Assembly: GCF_048066115.1 (NCBI RefSeq) | Contig: NZ_JBLTYX010000003.1 | Coordinates: 248,001-312,000 of the forward strand | Length of the DNA stretch: 64,000 bases | Source: Niveispirillum sp048066115 | GTDB lineage: Bacteria > Pseudomonadota > Alphaproteobacteria > Azospirillales > Azospirillaceae | Direction: 5' to 3' | In this document: positions 50,182-58,898 of the stretch, one piece after another | How positions within the stretch are numbered: the stretch's first letter is position 1 | Layout: every line of letters starts with the position of its first letter | Translations under genes and position numbers: made by a program | Notes under the pieces: model-generated | The model's database searches: none | Told to the model about the DNA's origin: nothing | Seen by the model: only the letters and a program-made list of their open reading frames with translations

Positions 50182-51507
50182 TCAAGGCCCGCCGATCGTT
50201 CCGGCCACCGGGTCGGCGGCCGCCGCGGCGGTTTCGCCTATGACATAAGCGTTCCGGACCGCCGACGCCACCGCATCCGCCGCAGCCCTGTCCGCCGCAT
50301 GCACAAGGCACAGCGGGCAGTCGGGTCCCACTTCGGCCCCGATGCCTGCCACCTGATCCAGCCCCACGCGCGGATCGATGCCATCCTGCGGCCTTGTGCG
50401 CCCGCCGCCCAGCGCCACCACGGCCAGACCCAGGGCCCGCACATCCTGGCCTGTGACAAATCCCGGCCGGTCGGGCAGGACGGGCACCACCACGGGGGCC
50501 GTGGCCAGATGCCGGTCTGGCCGTTCGATCAGGTCGGGCGGCCCGCCCAGCACCGCAACCATGCGGGCGAACCGGTCAGCGGCGGCCCCGGTGGCGATGG
50601 CCTGATCGACCAGGGCTCCGGCACCGTCGGCATCCAGGGCAAGGCCAGCCAGGACCAGCATTTCCACGCACAAGGCCCTTGTCACCCGCCACAGCCGCGT
50701 TTCCGCCGTCCCGCCGGCCAGGATGGCAAGGCATTCGCGCAGTTCCAGGGCATTGCCGGCACTGTGGCCCAGCACCTGGCCCATGTCGGTCAGCACGGCA
50801 CGCGCGGGCAGGCCGGCACCGGTGGCAGTGCGCACCAGCGTGCCGGCCAGGTCGCGGGCGCGGCCCTGGTCCGCCATGAAGGCGCCGGAGCCAAACTTCA
50901 CATCCAGCACCAGGGCGTTCAGGCCGGCCGCCAGCTTCTTGGACAGGATCGAGGCCGTGATCAGGTCGATGCTTTCCACCGTCGCCGTCACGTCGCGGAT
51001 GGCATAGAGGCGACGGTCGGCGGGGGCGATCTCCCCTGTCGCACCGACGATGGCGCAGCCCACACGGCGCACCATGGTTTTCAGCCGGTGCAGGTCGGGC
51101 TGCCCGTCATAGCCGGGGATGGCTTCCATCTTGTCCAGGGTGCCGCCGGTATGGCCCAGCCCCCGGCCGGAAATCATCGGCACATAGCCGCCGCAGGACG
51201 CGATGATCGGGGCCAGCAGCAGGCTGACCTTGTCGCCCACCCCACCGGTGGAATGCTTGTCCAGCACCGGCCCGCCCAGCCCTTCACGCGACCAGTCCAG
51301 GATGGTGCCCGACCCGACCATGGCCTGGAGCAGGGCCACCCGCTCGTCACTATCCATGCCCTTGAAATAGACGGCCATGGCGAAGGCAGCGGCCTGACCC
51401 TCCGTCACCGATCCGTCGGTCAGGCCGGCGATGAAATGGCCGATCTCCACCGCCGACAGGGCAAGCCCGTCGCGTTTGCGGCGAATGATCTCCTGCGGCA
51501 GGAACAT
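50182..51507 (-). CDS. deoA: Thymidine phosphorylase
   Basis: DeoA cleaves thymidine with phosphate to thymine and 2-deoxyribose-1-phosphate. The 441-residue product shows 'EIIRRKRDGLALSAVEIGHF', the phosphate-binding 'KHSTGGVGDKVSL', 'SGRGLGHTGGTLDKMEAIPG' and the C-terminal PYNP domain with 'AALGGGRT'-like sequence. ATG 51507 lies 11 bases after the TAXI receptor stop, suggesting an operon TAXI receptor-deoA-panD. Confidence 0.95.
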   Translation of the reverse strand: MFLPQEIIRRKRDGLALSAVEIGHFIAGLTDGSVTEGQAAAFAMAVYFKGMDSDERVALLQAMVGSGTILDWSREGLGGPVLDKHSTGGVGDKVSLLLAPIIASCGGYVPMISGRGLGHTGGTLDKMEAIPGYDGQPDLHRLKTMVRRVGCAIVGATGEIAPADRRLYAIRDVTATVESIDLITASILSKKLAAGLNALVLDVKFGSGAFMADQGRARDLAGTLVRTATGAGLPARAVLTDMGQVLGHSAGNALELRECLAILAGGTAETRLWRVTRALCVEMLVLAGLALDADGAGALVDQAIATGAAADRFARMVAVLGGPPDLIERPDRHLATAPVVVPVLPDRPGFVTGQDVRALGLAVVALGGGRTRPQDGIDPRVGLDQVAGIGAEVGPDCPLCLVHAADRAAADAVASAVRNAYVIGETAAAAADPVAGTIGGP

Positions 51508-51518
51508 GGGCGGCGCAC

Positions 51519-52547
51519 TCAGCGGGGCTTCTGACCCGGACAGGCCATGGCGATGGGATCCACACCATAGCGTGTTCCGGCCGCCGGGTGCAGGGGGGCC
51601 GACATGCGAAATGCCACAGGGCGCAACAGAACCATGTCCGGGTCCTGGCGGTGCAGCGCGTCGCGATTCGCCCGGCTGGCCAGCGCCGCCGTCAGCTTGG
51701 CCGCCAGCACCGGGTCCAGGCCGGGACCGGCGATCCAGGCCACGGGTTGCATCATGGTGGCCACGTCCGCCTGGTCGGCGCCATAGGTGCCGGCACTGAT
51801 CTGTCCGGGTGCGCCGAACGGGTGCAGGCCGGACAGGCGGCCGGCAGCGTCGCCGGTCACCGGCAGCAACCGGGCACCCGCCGACACGGCCATGGCGGAT
51901 ACCGGGTCCGGCGTGGCGGCGATACGGAACAGCGCGTCGATGCGGCCATCGGCCAATGCCAGGGCCGCCTGTTCCCCGCCGATCTCAACCGCCCGCACCT
52001 GCTGGCGGCGCAGGCCGTGGGCGGACAGGATGCGTTCGGCCAGGCGGCGTTCGTCCGATCCGGCGGCGCCGACGGCCACGCGCTTGCCCTTCAACTGATC
52101 GATATCGGTCAGTTTGGCGTCGCCGCGCACCAGCACATGCAGCGCCTCGCTGTAGATCTCGCCCAGGATGACCAGATCGGCGGGCTTGGCGCCGGGGGCT
52201 GGCAGGCAGCGGGCGGCATAGATGCGGTCGGCCGGTGCCAGACCGGTTTCCACCGCACCCGACGCCACCGCCTCCACAATATCGCGGCGGTCGGGCAGGC
52301 TCTGGGTCAGGGCCACCAGGCCCGGGACGCCGCAGGCGCGGTCATCGGCGCAGGCCGGCATGCCCGGCGGCCGCGACAGCATGGAGGCCAGGGCTGCGCC
52401 AACATCGAAACCGCGTTCCCCCGACGGGTCGGCCGCGATGCGCAGATAGCGGGCGGCACTTTCCGTATTGGCCGGCGCGCGGCCAAGTGCCGCCAGTGCC
52501 ATCACGGGCACCGCCAACAACGGAATTAACCAATATCTGGGGGACAT
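51519..52547 (-). CDS. TAXI-family TRAP transporter solute-binding protein
   Basis: The 342-residue exported protein has an N-terminal hydrophobic signal ('YWLIPLLAVPVMALAALG') and the TAXI receptor fold. The latter shows 'VEAVASGAVETGLAPAD', 'LHVLVRGDAKLTDIDQLKGKRVAVGAAGSDER' region, 'ALADGRIDALF' and 'DVATMMQPVAWIA'. The DctQM-type membrane subunits that such receptors need are not in the window. The substrate is unknown; the deoA neighbourhood makes a nucleoside-related ligand possible (inference). ATG 52547 is chosen. Confidence 0.85.
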   Translation of the reverse strand: MSPRYWLIPLLAVPVMALAALGRAPANTESAARYLRIAADPSGERGFDVGAALASMLSRPPGMPACADDRACGVPGLVALTQSLPDRRDIVEAVASGAVETGLAPADRIYAARCLPAPGAKPADLVILGEIYSEALHVLVRGDAKLTDIDQLKGKRVAVGAAGSDERRLAERILSAHGLRRQQVRAVEIGGEQAALALADGRIDALFRIAATPDPVSAMAVSAGARLLPVTGDAAGRLSGLHPFGAPGQISAGTYGADQADVATMMQPVAWIAGPGLDPVLAAKLTAALASRANRDALHRQDPDMVLLRPVAFRMSAPLHPAAGTRYGVDPIAMACPGQKPR

Positions 52548-52785
52548 GGCACCAACGCCTACCAAGTTTGGATTTATTCACGCTTTTCCAGCGTGACTGT
52601 CAAATGCGCCGATGGGATGGCAGTGCCGAATAACGGACGCTGTTGCCACAGGGATTCATGTCTTTGGGATGGATTTGTCCTAGCCTTTTGGTCGGTACAT
52701 GGGCTTTACGCGCCCTTTTGCCTGCGGCACTCTGTCATCAGAGGAAGCGTCGCCATCGAGACGACGCCCGACGGGGGAAACGCGC

Positions 52786-54339
52786 ATGGCATCACGGTTC
52801 GCGCCGATGCTGGTTGTTCTGGGCCTTCTGTCCGCGGTGGCACCCGTGCGGGCCGAACAGCAGGTCCTGCCGGCGATATCGAACCTGACGGCCGAACAGC
52901 TTTTCTCCGTCGCCTTCCGTCCCATCATCGACAATGCACTGAAGCCGCCCGCCATGGGTGATCTGCTGGGCGACGGATTGCGCCGGGTGGCCTCATCAGA
53001 CCGCATGCTGGGTGTCGTGCAGGTGCCGGGCCATCTGCTGCTGACCCGCGACGGGGTGGAGCTGTCGCGCGTCACCCTGCCCACCGACACGATCCCGGAA
53101 CGCTGGGCCAACGTCACGGCGGAGATGCTGCGCGCCATTGCCGCCGCATCCCCCGCCATCGCCGCCAGGGAGCGGGAGGCGGTGTGGCGCGACATGTTCG
53201 ACGGGATGATGACCGACCTGGACCCCTACTCCCGCTATGCCGAGCCCAACCGCGCCCAGGGGGAGCGGACGCAGCGTGAAGGCTATGACGGGATCGGCGT
53301 GGGCATCCGGTCCAATGACGGGTTCTTCGAGATCTCCGACATGGTGGCCGACGGGCCGGCGGCCAATGCCGGCGTGCGCGTCGGCGACCGTATCTTCGAG
53401 GTGGCGGGCACGCGCACCGTGGGCCTGCCCTATGAGCGGTTGTCGGCCCTGATCCAGGGGCCGGAAGGCAGCTGGGTGGAGATGAAGGTGGGGGCCAGCG
53501 AGCAGCGCCCGCGCACCGTCACCGTCCGCCGCCGCCATCTGGTGCCCAACACGGTGCAGGCCAGCCTGACCGATGGCGTCGCCACGATCCGAATCGAACG
53601 GTTCAACAACGCCACCCAAGACAATGTCCGCCAAGCCATCCAGCGTTACCTGGATAAGGGGCCGGTGCGCGGCGTCATCATGGATCTGCGCGGCAATCCC
53701 GGCGGGGTGATGGTACAGGCGGTGGGAGTGGTGAACCTGTTCGTGCCGCAGGGCCGCATCATCACCACCCGCGGCCGCAACCCCAGCTCCATCCAATGGT
53801 TCGAGGCGCAGAGGCCCACCACCATGTTTCCCGACCTGCCCCTGGTGGTGATGATCGACGGGCAGACCGCGTCCAGCGGGGAGATCGTGGCGGCGGCGTT
53901 GCAGGATGCCGGCCGGGCGCTGATCGTCGGGTCCTCCAGCTATGGCAAGGGCAGCGTGCAGCATGTGACGCAACTGCCCAATGGCGGGGAACTGTTCATC
54001 ACCTGGTCACGCATCTACGCGCCCAGCGGTTACAGTTTCGACGGGCAGGGCGTGCTGCCCAGCCTCTGCACCTCGCTGCCCGGCGCCAACGTCCAGTCGC
54101 TGCTGGTCGAGGCCGGCCGTGGCGACCGGGGCGAACAGGCGGTCCTGTCGCGCCACCGGCTGGCCGCCCCGGATGATGCCGAAGCGCTGGCCCAGCTGCG
54201 GGCCGCCTGTCCGTCCAAGCCCGCCGACAGCGTGGCGGCGACGGCCACGACCCTGGCGCTGGCCCGTGCATTGCTGGAGGATGCGGGCCTCTATCGCCAA
54301 GCCCTTGCATCCCGGCACATCAACGTTGCGGAGAGGTAG
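52786..54339 (+). CDS. S41 family C-terminal processing protease with PDZ domain
   Basis: The 517-residue product has a signal peptide ('MLVVLGLLSAVAPVRA'), an N-terminal helical region and a PDZ domain (about 165-245, 'YDGIGVGIRSNDGFFEISDMV'). A tail-specific protease domain follows with 'MDLRGNPGGVMVQAV', nucleophile Ser in 'GQTASSGEIVA' and general-base Lys in 'SSYGKGSVQHV'. It should cleave C-terminal regions of envelope proteins. ATG 52786 has GGGGGAAA upstream. It is divergent from the TAXI receptor. Confidence 0.92.
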   Translation: MASRFAPMLVVLGLLSAVAPVRAEQQVLPAISNLTAEQLFSVAFRPIIDNALKPPAMGDLLGDGLRRVASSDRMLGVVQVPGHLLLTRDGVELSRVTLPTDTIPERWANVTAEMLRAIAAASPAIAAREREAVWRDMFDGMMTDLDPYSRYAEPNRAQGERTQREGYDGIGVGIRSNDGFFEISDMVADGPAANAGVRVGDRIFEVAGTRTVGLPYERLSALIQGPEGSWVEMKVGASEQRPRTVTVRRRHLVPNTVQASLTDGVATIRIERFNNATQDNVRQAIQRYLDKGPVRGVIMDLRGNPGGVMVQAVGVVNLFVPQGRIITTRGRNPSSIQWFEAQRPTTMFPDLPLVVMIDGQTASSGEIVAAALQDAGRALIVGSSSYGKGSVQHVTQLPNGGELFITWSRIYAPSGYSFDGQGVLPSLCTSLPGANVQSLLVEAGRGDRGEQAVLSRHRLAAPDDAEALAQLRAACPSKPADSVAATATTLALARALLEDAGLYRQALASRHINVAER

Positions 54340-54350
54340 GGTCTTTGTCC

Positions 54351-54378
54351 TTGACAGATGGGGGCGGATGCGTAGATT
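54351..54378 (+). promoter_or_regulatory. Sigma-70 promoter of rpmG
   Basis: TTGACA (54351-54356) is followed by a 16-base spacer and TAGATT (54373-54378), starting 11 bases after the S41 protease stop. It implies a 5' leader of about 95 bases. Confidence 0.65.
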
Positions 54379-54479
54379 CCGCCGCTGTGCCGTCCGGGGG
54401 TTCCTTCCCGGCGGGGAACGTTTATATGGATCGGCCGCGCGTCCTTGCGGTGGCCGCAAGCAGACGCAGGTAGGGTATC

Positions 54480-54647
54480 ATGGCTAAGCAGAACACCGTG
54501 CTGATCAAGTTGGTGAGCACCGCCGACACGGGCTACTTCTATGTGAAGAAGAAGAACCCCCGCAAGACGACCGAGAAGCTGGAATTCAACAAGTATGATC
54601 CGGTTGCTCGCAAGCACGTTGCGTTCAAGGAATCGAAGATGAAGTGA
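54480..54647 (+). CDS. rpmG: 50S ribosomal protein L33
   Basis: The 55-residue product ('MAKQNTVLIKLVSTADTGY' start, 'FYVKKKNPRKTTEKLEFNKY' middle, 'FKESKMK' end) is a typical L33 of the zinc-independent type, without CxxC pairs. ATG 54480 has AGGTAGGG upstream. A strong terminator follows, so it is monocistronic from its own promoter. Confidence 0.96.
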   Translation: MAKQNTVLIKLVSTADTGYFYVKKKNPRKTTEKLEFNKYDPVARKHVAFKESKMK

Positions 54648-54677
54648 TCTCCCGCCTGGGATGATCCTCTCTTGGAA

Positions 54678-54710
54678 AAGCCCCGCCGGGTTCGCCCGGC
54701 GGGGCTTTTT
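54678..54710 (+). terminator. Rho-independent terminator of rpmG
   Basis: A 13-bp stem (AAGCCCCGCCGGG / CCCGGCGGGGCTT) with the stable TTCG tetraloop is followed by TTT. Confidence 0.95.
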
Positions 54711-54784
54711 ACATTTGGGGTTGCTGCTGTTTCGGAAGAGCGCGAAAGTCTGGAAGGCTTCAAGCAGCCCATGGATGAGTCGTC

Positions 54785-54970
54785 ATGGATCAGAAGACAG
54801 TGCGCTCTCCACAGCAAGGGGCGGAAAGACAGGCTGCCCACAGCGATGTGGCTCTGAGTCTGTCGGAAGTGGACCGGGAAGCGTTCTTCGATGTGTTGGT
54901 CAACCCACCGCCAGTCAATGACCGGCCGCGCTGTGCGTTCGAAAAGCATCGGCAATGTGTGAAGCGCTGA
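54785..54970 (+). pseudogene. Remnant of a DUF1778 (TacA-type) antitoxin gene
   Basis: The last 40 codons read 'SLSEVDREAFFDVLVNPPPV' followed by 'NDRPRCAFEKHRQCVKR', which matches the C-terminus of DUF1778 antitoxins (pattern LSxxDxxAFxxxLxNPPxPNxxLRxAF). Upstream there is no DUF1778 ribbon-helix-helix N-terminus in this frame and no GNAT toxin follows. It appears to be the tail of a lost toxin-antitoxin module. Confidence 0.55.
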
Positions 54971-55077
54971 TCGGTTTGCCACTCAATATTCCGTCAGCAT
55001 GTACGCATTCGCCGCACATGGCCCCTTTCGTCGATTGGACCGATTCTCGCTGGTGACCATGCGACGGCCACAAATGC

Positions 55078-55107
55078 GAAAAGCCGCCCCCGAGGGACGG
55101 CCTTTTC
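55078..55107 (-). terminator. Terminator of the tRNA-Gly pair
   Basis: On the minus strand, AAGGCCGTCC and GGGGCGGCTTTT form a GC-rich stem ending in T residues about 25 bases after the second tRNA-Gly. Confidence 0.7.
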
Positions 55108-55129
55108 GATGCATATATAATGTGTTGTC

Positions 55130-55204
55130 TGGAGCGGGCGAAGGGATTCGAACCCTCGACCCCAACCTTGGCAAGGTTGTGCTCTACCCCTGAGCTACGC
55201 CCGC
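55130..55204 (-). tRNA. tRNA-Gly (anticodon GCC), downstream copy
   Basis: The 75-base cloverleaf on the minus strand has a GCGGGCG acceptor arm, 'AGCTCAGGGGTAGAGC' D-arm, CAACC-TTGCCAA-GGTTG anticodon arm (GCC) and encoded CCA. It is identical to the copy at 55249-55323, with a 44-base spacer between them. Confidence 0.97.
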
Positions 55205-55248
55205 ATGACCAGACAGGCCCGTCTTGCGACGGTGGGTATTTTCGGAAC

Positions 55249-55323
55249 TGGAGCGGGCGAAGGGATTCGAACCCTCGACCCCAACCTTGGCAAGGTTGTG
55301 CTCTACCCCTGAGCTACGCCCGC
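55249..55323 (-). tRNA. tRNA-Gly (anticodon GCC), upstream copy
   Basis: Same 75-base sequence as the tRNA at 55130-55204, also with encoded CCA. Both are probably transcribed from the promoter near 55368-55395. Confidence 0.97.
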
Positions 55324-55367
55324 CCATTTCCGAACTCCGTCCGGGTCGTCCCCGGCGGTGAGCGCGG

Positions 55368-55395
55368 AATATAGCCATCAAACTTTGCCATGCAA
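55368..55395 (-). promoter_or_regulatory. Sigma-70 promoter of the tRNA-Gly pair
   Basis: On the minus strand TTGCAT (55395-55390) and TATATT (55373-55368) are spaced by 16 bases, about 45 bases upstream of the first tRNA-Gly. Confidence 0.6.
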
Positions 55396-55565
55396 GGGTT
55401 TTTTTGGCCCCCCTGACGCTTTTCCCGGAAAGCTTCGCCCTTATCCATGCATGGCACCCAATCGGGAGGTTTGCCGACGGCGGGTTGGCGCTCTATATAA
55501 GCCCATGACCGCTCCCGCACCGGCGGGGGCCAGCAACGATCACCCGATCCAGGAACAAGCCGCCG

Positions 55566-56486
55566 ATGTTCTCCCCCACGCCGACCCCTGTGCCCAAGCC
55601 CGCTGCCACCGACCTGATCAAGGATGGCAGCGATGCCGGCTTCATGGCCGACGTCATCGAGGCATCGCAGACGGTGCCGGTCATTGTCGATTTCTGGGCC
55701 ACCTGGTGCGGCCCCTGCAAGACGCTGGGCCCCCTGCTGGAAAAGGCCGTCACGGCCGCCAAGGGTGCCGTCAAGCTGGTGAAGATCGATACCGACAAGC
55801 ATCCGGCCGTGGCCGGGCAGCTGCGCGTGCAGTCGATCCCCACCGTCTATGCCTTCTTCAAGGGCCGTCCCGTGGACGGGTTCCAGGGGGCGCTGCCGGA
55901 AAGCCAGGTCAAGGCGTTCGTCGACAAGCTGGCAAAGCTGTCGGGTGCGCCGGGCGCCATCGACATCGCCGCCATCCTGGCCGAAGCCAAGGCCATGCTG
56001 GATGAGGGCAATGCGCAGGAGGCGGCCGCCATCTATCAGGAGGTTCTGGCGGAGGAGCCGGAGAACGCGGCGGCCTATGCCGGCGTCATCCGCTGCCTGC
56101 TGGCGGTGGCGGAGGCGGATGCCGCAAAGGGCATGATTGCCGACGCCCCGGCCGGCATCGCCAAGTCGCCTGAGCTGGCCGCCGTGAAGTCGCAGGTCGA
56201 GCTGGCGGAGCAGGCGGCCAATGCCGGCCCGCTGGACGGGCTGAAGGCCGCTGTGGATGCCGATCCGGCCAACCACCAGGCCCGTTACGATTACGCCGTG
56301 GCCCTGTTCGCCGCCGGCCGCAACGAGGAGGCGGTGGAATCGCTGCTGGAGATCGTCAAGCGCGACCGCGAATGGAACGACAAGGCCGCCCGCACCCAGC
56401 TGCTGAAGATCTTCGAGGCGATGGGCTTCACCGACAAGCTGGTCATCCAGGCCCGCCGCAAGCTGTCCTCGCTGCTGTTCTCATGA
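55566..56486 (+). CDS. CnoX/YbbN-like thioredoxin-domain co-chaperone
   Basis: The 306-residue product has an N-terminal thioredoxin domain with intact 'WATWCGPCKTLGP' redox centre and cis-Pro 'SIPTVYAF'. A C-terminal TPR-like helical domain (about 135-306, 'LDEGNAQEAAAIYQEVLAEEPEN', 'NHQARYDYAVALFAAGRNEEAVESL') follows. This is the architecture of YbbN/CnoX, a chaperedoxin that works with GroEL/DnaK. The ATGA overlap couples it to the LON-domain gene. Confidence 0.92.
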   Translation: MFSPTPTPVPKPAATDLIKDGSDAGFMADVIEASQTVPVIVDFWATWCGPCKTLGPLLEKAVTAAKGAVKLVKIDTDKHPAVAGQLRVQSIPTVYAFFKGRPVDGFQGALPESQVKAFVDKLAKLSGAPGAIDIAAILAEAKAMLDEGNAQEAAAIYQEVLAEEPENAAAYAGVIRCLLAVAEADAAKGMIADAPAGIAKSPELAAVKSQVELAEQAANAGPLDGLKAAVDADPANHQARYDYAVALFAAGRNEEAVESLLEIVKRDREWNDKAARTQLLKIFEAMGFTDKLVIQARRKLSSLLFS

Positions 56487-57145
56487 GCCAGAACCCGTTC
56501 GACCTGCCCCATGACCAGTTGCCGGAGACCATCCCCGTCTTTCCCCTGACGGGGGTGCTGCTGCTGCCCAAGGGCAAGCTGCCGCTCAACATCTTCGAAC
56601 CGCGATACCTGAACATGGTGCAGGACGCGCTGGCCACCAACCGGCTGGTCGGCATGGTGCAGCCGCGCGACGGCGGGGCGGGCAACCACCCGCCGCTGTA
56701 CGAGATCGGCTGTGCCGGCCGCATCACCAGCTTCAACGAGACCGAGGATGGCCGCTTCCTGATCACCCTGACGGGGATCAGCCGGTTCAGGATCACCGGC
56801 GAAGTGCCGACCACGCGCGGCTATCGCCGGGCCATCACCGACTGGTCGGGGTTCGAGGCGGACCTGGAGGAGGACGGCCCCTGCGATCTGGACCGTTCAC
56901 GGCTGGACGCGGTGCTGCAGACCTATTTCAAGCAGCAGGGCATCAGCGCCAATTGGGAATCGGTATCCCAGGCGCCGCTGGACCGGCTGGTCACGTCGCT
57001 GTCCATGATCTGTCCGTTCGATGCGCCGGAGAAGCAGGCCCTGCTGGAAAGCCCGGATGTGAACAGCCGCGCCCGGCTGCTGCTGGCGCTGGTGGAAATG
57101 GCCGTGCATGAGGATGGCGATGGCGGCGGTTCCGCCCGCCATTGA
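56483..57145 (+). CDS. LON substrate-binding domain protein
   Basis: The 220-residue product consists of the Lon N-terminal (PUA-like) domain only ('IPVFPLTGVLLLPKGKLPLNIFEPRYLNMV', 'YEIGCAGRITSFNETEDGRFLITLTGISRFRI' region, 'LDRLVTSLSM'). It has no AAA+ or protease domain. It is translationally coupled to the CnoX-like gene (ATG 56483 within its stop), an arrangement seen in many alphaproteobacteria. A role in substrate recognition is likely but unproven. Confidence 0.9.
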   Translation: MSQNPFDLPHDQLPETIPVFPLTGVLLLPKGKLPLNIFEPRYLNMVQDALATNRLVGMVQPRDGGAGNHPPLYEIGCAGRITSFNETEDGRFLITLTGISRFRITGEVPTTRGYRRAITDWSGFEADLEEDGPCDLDRSRLDAVLQTYFKQQGISANWESVSQAPLDRLVTSLSMICPFDAPEKQALLESPDVNSRARLLLALVEMAVHEDGDGGGSARH

Positions 57146-57184
57146 TTGTTGACACTTGAGACTTGCCTCAAAAGGAACCTCGCG

Positions 57185-57385
57185 ATGAGCGATACTACCT
57201 CCCAAGCCCGTGTCGATCCGCGCCTGCTGGAGATCCTGGTCTGCCCGCTGACTAAGGCACCGCTGCGTTACGATGCGGCGGCCCAGGAACTGATTTCCGA
57301 CCAGGCCAAGCTGGCCTATCCGATCCGCGACGGCATTCCCATCATGCTGGTGGACGAGGCGCGGCGCCTGGACGACGCGGTCTGA
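57185..57385 (+). CDS. Trm112-like UPF0434 (YcaR) family protein
   Basis: The 66-residue product shows 'LLEILVCPLTKAPLRYD' and 'LAYPIRDGIPIMLVDEAR', the UPF0434 hallmark. Only one cysteine of the metal site is present, as is usual in this family. It is probably a small adapter protein. RBS AAAGGAAC precedes ATG 57185; DUF971 follows after two bases. Confidence 0.93.
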   Translation: MSDTTSQARVDPRLLEILVCPLTKAPLRYDAAAQELISDQAKLAYPIRDGIPIMLVDEARRLDDAV

Positions 57386-57387
57386 TC

Positions 57388-57774
57388 GTGGCGGAGGAAC
57401 TTTTCGTCAGCGAGGCGGGCGGGACCACGCACTGGCCCACCGAACTGCGCCTGAACCGGGCGGAACGGGTGCTGTCCGTCAGCTTCGATAATGGCAGCCG
57501 CTTCGACCTGCCGGCGGAATTCCTGCGGGTGGAAAGCCCGTCGGCGGAGGTGCAGGGCCACACCCCGGCGCAGAAGCAGCTGGTGGCCGGCAAGCGCCAC
57601 GTGGCCATCACCCGCGTCGACCCCGTGGGCAATTACGCCGTGCGCCTGACCTTTGATGACGGGCATGACAGCGGCATCTACAGCTGGACCCTGCTGCACC
57701 GGTTGGGGCGGGAGCGGGACACGCTGTGGGAGGCGTATCTGGCGGCGCTGACGGCGAAGGGGTTGGGACGGTAG
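57388..57774 (+). CDS. DUF971 (GBBH-like N-terminal domain) protein
   Basis: The 128-residue product matches DUF971: 'WPTELRLNRAERVLSVSFDNGSRFDLPAEFLRVESPSAE' region and 'GNYAVRLTFDDGHDSGIYSWTLLHRLG'. This domain is found at the N-terminus of gamma-butyrobetaine hydroxylase and in Fe-S-related proteins. The start is GTG 57388, two bases after the UPF0434 stop, so the CnoX-LON-UPF0434-DUF971 run is probably one operon. Confidence 0.92.
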   Translation: MAEELFVSEAGGTTHWPTELRLNRAERVLSVSFDNGSRFDLPAEFLRVESPSAEVQGHTPAQKQLVAGKRHVAITRVDPVGNYAVRLTFDDGHDSGIYSWTLLHRLGRERDTLWEAYLAALTAKGLGR

Positions 57775-57792
57775 GGGGGGCTTCCACCTTTC

Positions 57793-57956
57793 CTGGGATT
57801 ACCCTCTCCCTCCCAAATGCTGGCGCGTTTGGGTCCCTCCCTCTCCCGCAGGCGGGAGAGGGTAGAAATTGGTCATAGCGCAGTCATCTACCCTCGCCCA
57901 CGCAGTGGGAGAGGGAGGGGCCCGTTGGCGCAGCCAATGGGAGGGAGAGGGTAGCC
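57793..57956. repeat. Palindromic repeats of the ACCCTCTCCC type
   Basis: The intergenic DNA between convergent DUF971 and truB holds nested inverted repeats: CCCTCTCCCGCAGGCGGGAGAGGG at 57838-57861, TACCCTCGCCCACGCAGTGGGAGAGGG near 57890-57916, and flanking ACCCTCTCCCTCCC / GGGAGGGAGAGGGT arms. This repeat type is common in alphaproteobacterial intergenic regions. Confidence 0.85.
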
Positions 57957-57959
57957 TCT

Positions 57960-58898
57960 CTACAGGTTCAACACCCGCGCCGGCCGGATCTCCCCGGCCT
58001 CCAGCCGCACCAGCGCCACCGGGCGGCCGGCGGACACGGCCAGTGCGGCCCCATCCTCGCCACCTGCATCGCGCAGCGCCTCCAGCCGGGCCAGATCGCC
58101 CTGGCGCAGCAGCGATACGCCCTGGCCATGGCGCAGCCGGTCGGCCTCCGCCGGGGACAGGTCGATGGCGGGCAACCGGTCCAGGGGGGCAGCCACCGGC
58201 ATCAGCAGGCTGTCGGGATCACCCTCGGCCACGATGCGTTCCAGTTCCTCCAGCGTTACGGCGTTGGTCAGGCTGAACGGTCCCACCGACAGGCGGCGCA
58301 GCACGGTGATATGGCCGACACTGCCCACGGCCAGCGCCAGGTCACGGGCCAGCGAGCGCATATAGGTGCCCTTGCCGCATTCCACCTCGAATTCGGCATG
58401 GTCCAGGTCGGGCCGGCCGGTCAGGTGGAACCCGTCGATGCGCACGATGCGGGCGGCCAATTCCACCGCTTCGCCTTCACGCGCCAGGTCATAGGCGCGC
58501 TCGCCATCCACCTTGATGGCGGAATATTGCGGCGGCACCTGGCTGATCAGGCCCTGGAAACCCTCCAGCGCCGTTTCGATCTGCTCGTCCGTGGGGCGCG
58601 AGGGCGCGGTGGCGATGACCTGTCCGGCGCGGTCGTCGGTGTCCGTCGCTTCGCCGAATTTCATCACGAACCGGTAGGTCTTGTGCCCATCCATGGCGTA
58701 CTGGACGGTCTTCGTCGCCTCGCCGAAGGCGATGGGCAGGATGCCGGTGGCGATGGGATCCAGCGTGCCGCCATGGCCCGCCTTTTCCGCATTCATCATC
58801 CAGCGCACCTTCGCCATGGCCTGGGTACTGGTCATGGTGCCGGGCTTGTCCAGGACCAGCCAGCCGTGCCGGGGCACACCCTTGCGCTTACGCGCCAT
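57960..58898 (-). CDS. truB: tRNA pseudouridine(55) synthase
   Basis: TruB makes pseudouridine-55 in tRNA. The 312-residue product has 'GWLVLDKPGTMTSTQAM', the catalytic Asp in 'HGGTLDPIATGILP', 'PQYSAIKVDGERAYDLAREG' and 'GKGTYMRSLARDL', with a C-terminal PUA-like segment. ATG 58898 overlaps the rbfA end by 11 bases. rpsO does not follow, unlike in the usual cluster. Confidence 0.96.
   Translation of the reverse strand: MARKRKGVPRHGWLVLDKPGTMTSTQAMAKVRWMMNAEKAGHGGTLDPIATGILPIAFGEATKTVQYAMDGHKTYRFVMKFGEATDTDDRAGQVIATAPSRPTDEQIETALEGFQGLISQVPPQYSAIKVDGERAYDLAREGEAVELAARIVRIDGFHLTGRPDLDHAEFEVECGKGTYMRSLARDLALAVGSVGHITVLRRLSVGPFSLTNAVTLEELERIVAEGDPDSLLMPVAAPLDRLPAIDLSPAEADRLRHGQGVSLLRQGDLARLEALRDAGGEDGAALAVSAGRPVALVRLEAGEIRPARVLNL

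Noticed and set aside
54539..54982. A 147-codon minus-strand frame covering the rpmG 3' end and downstream DNA
   Set aside because: It runs antisense through the rpmG terminator and L33 coding sequence; the DUF1778-like similarity is on the plus strand.
55130..55323. Two identical 75-base repeats with a 44-base spacer resembling a short CRISPR array
   Set aside because: They fold as complete tRNA-Gly(GCC) cloverleaves with CCA ends.
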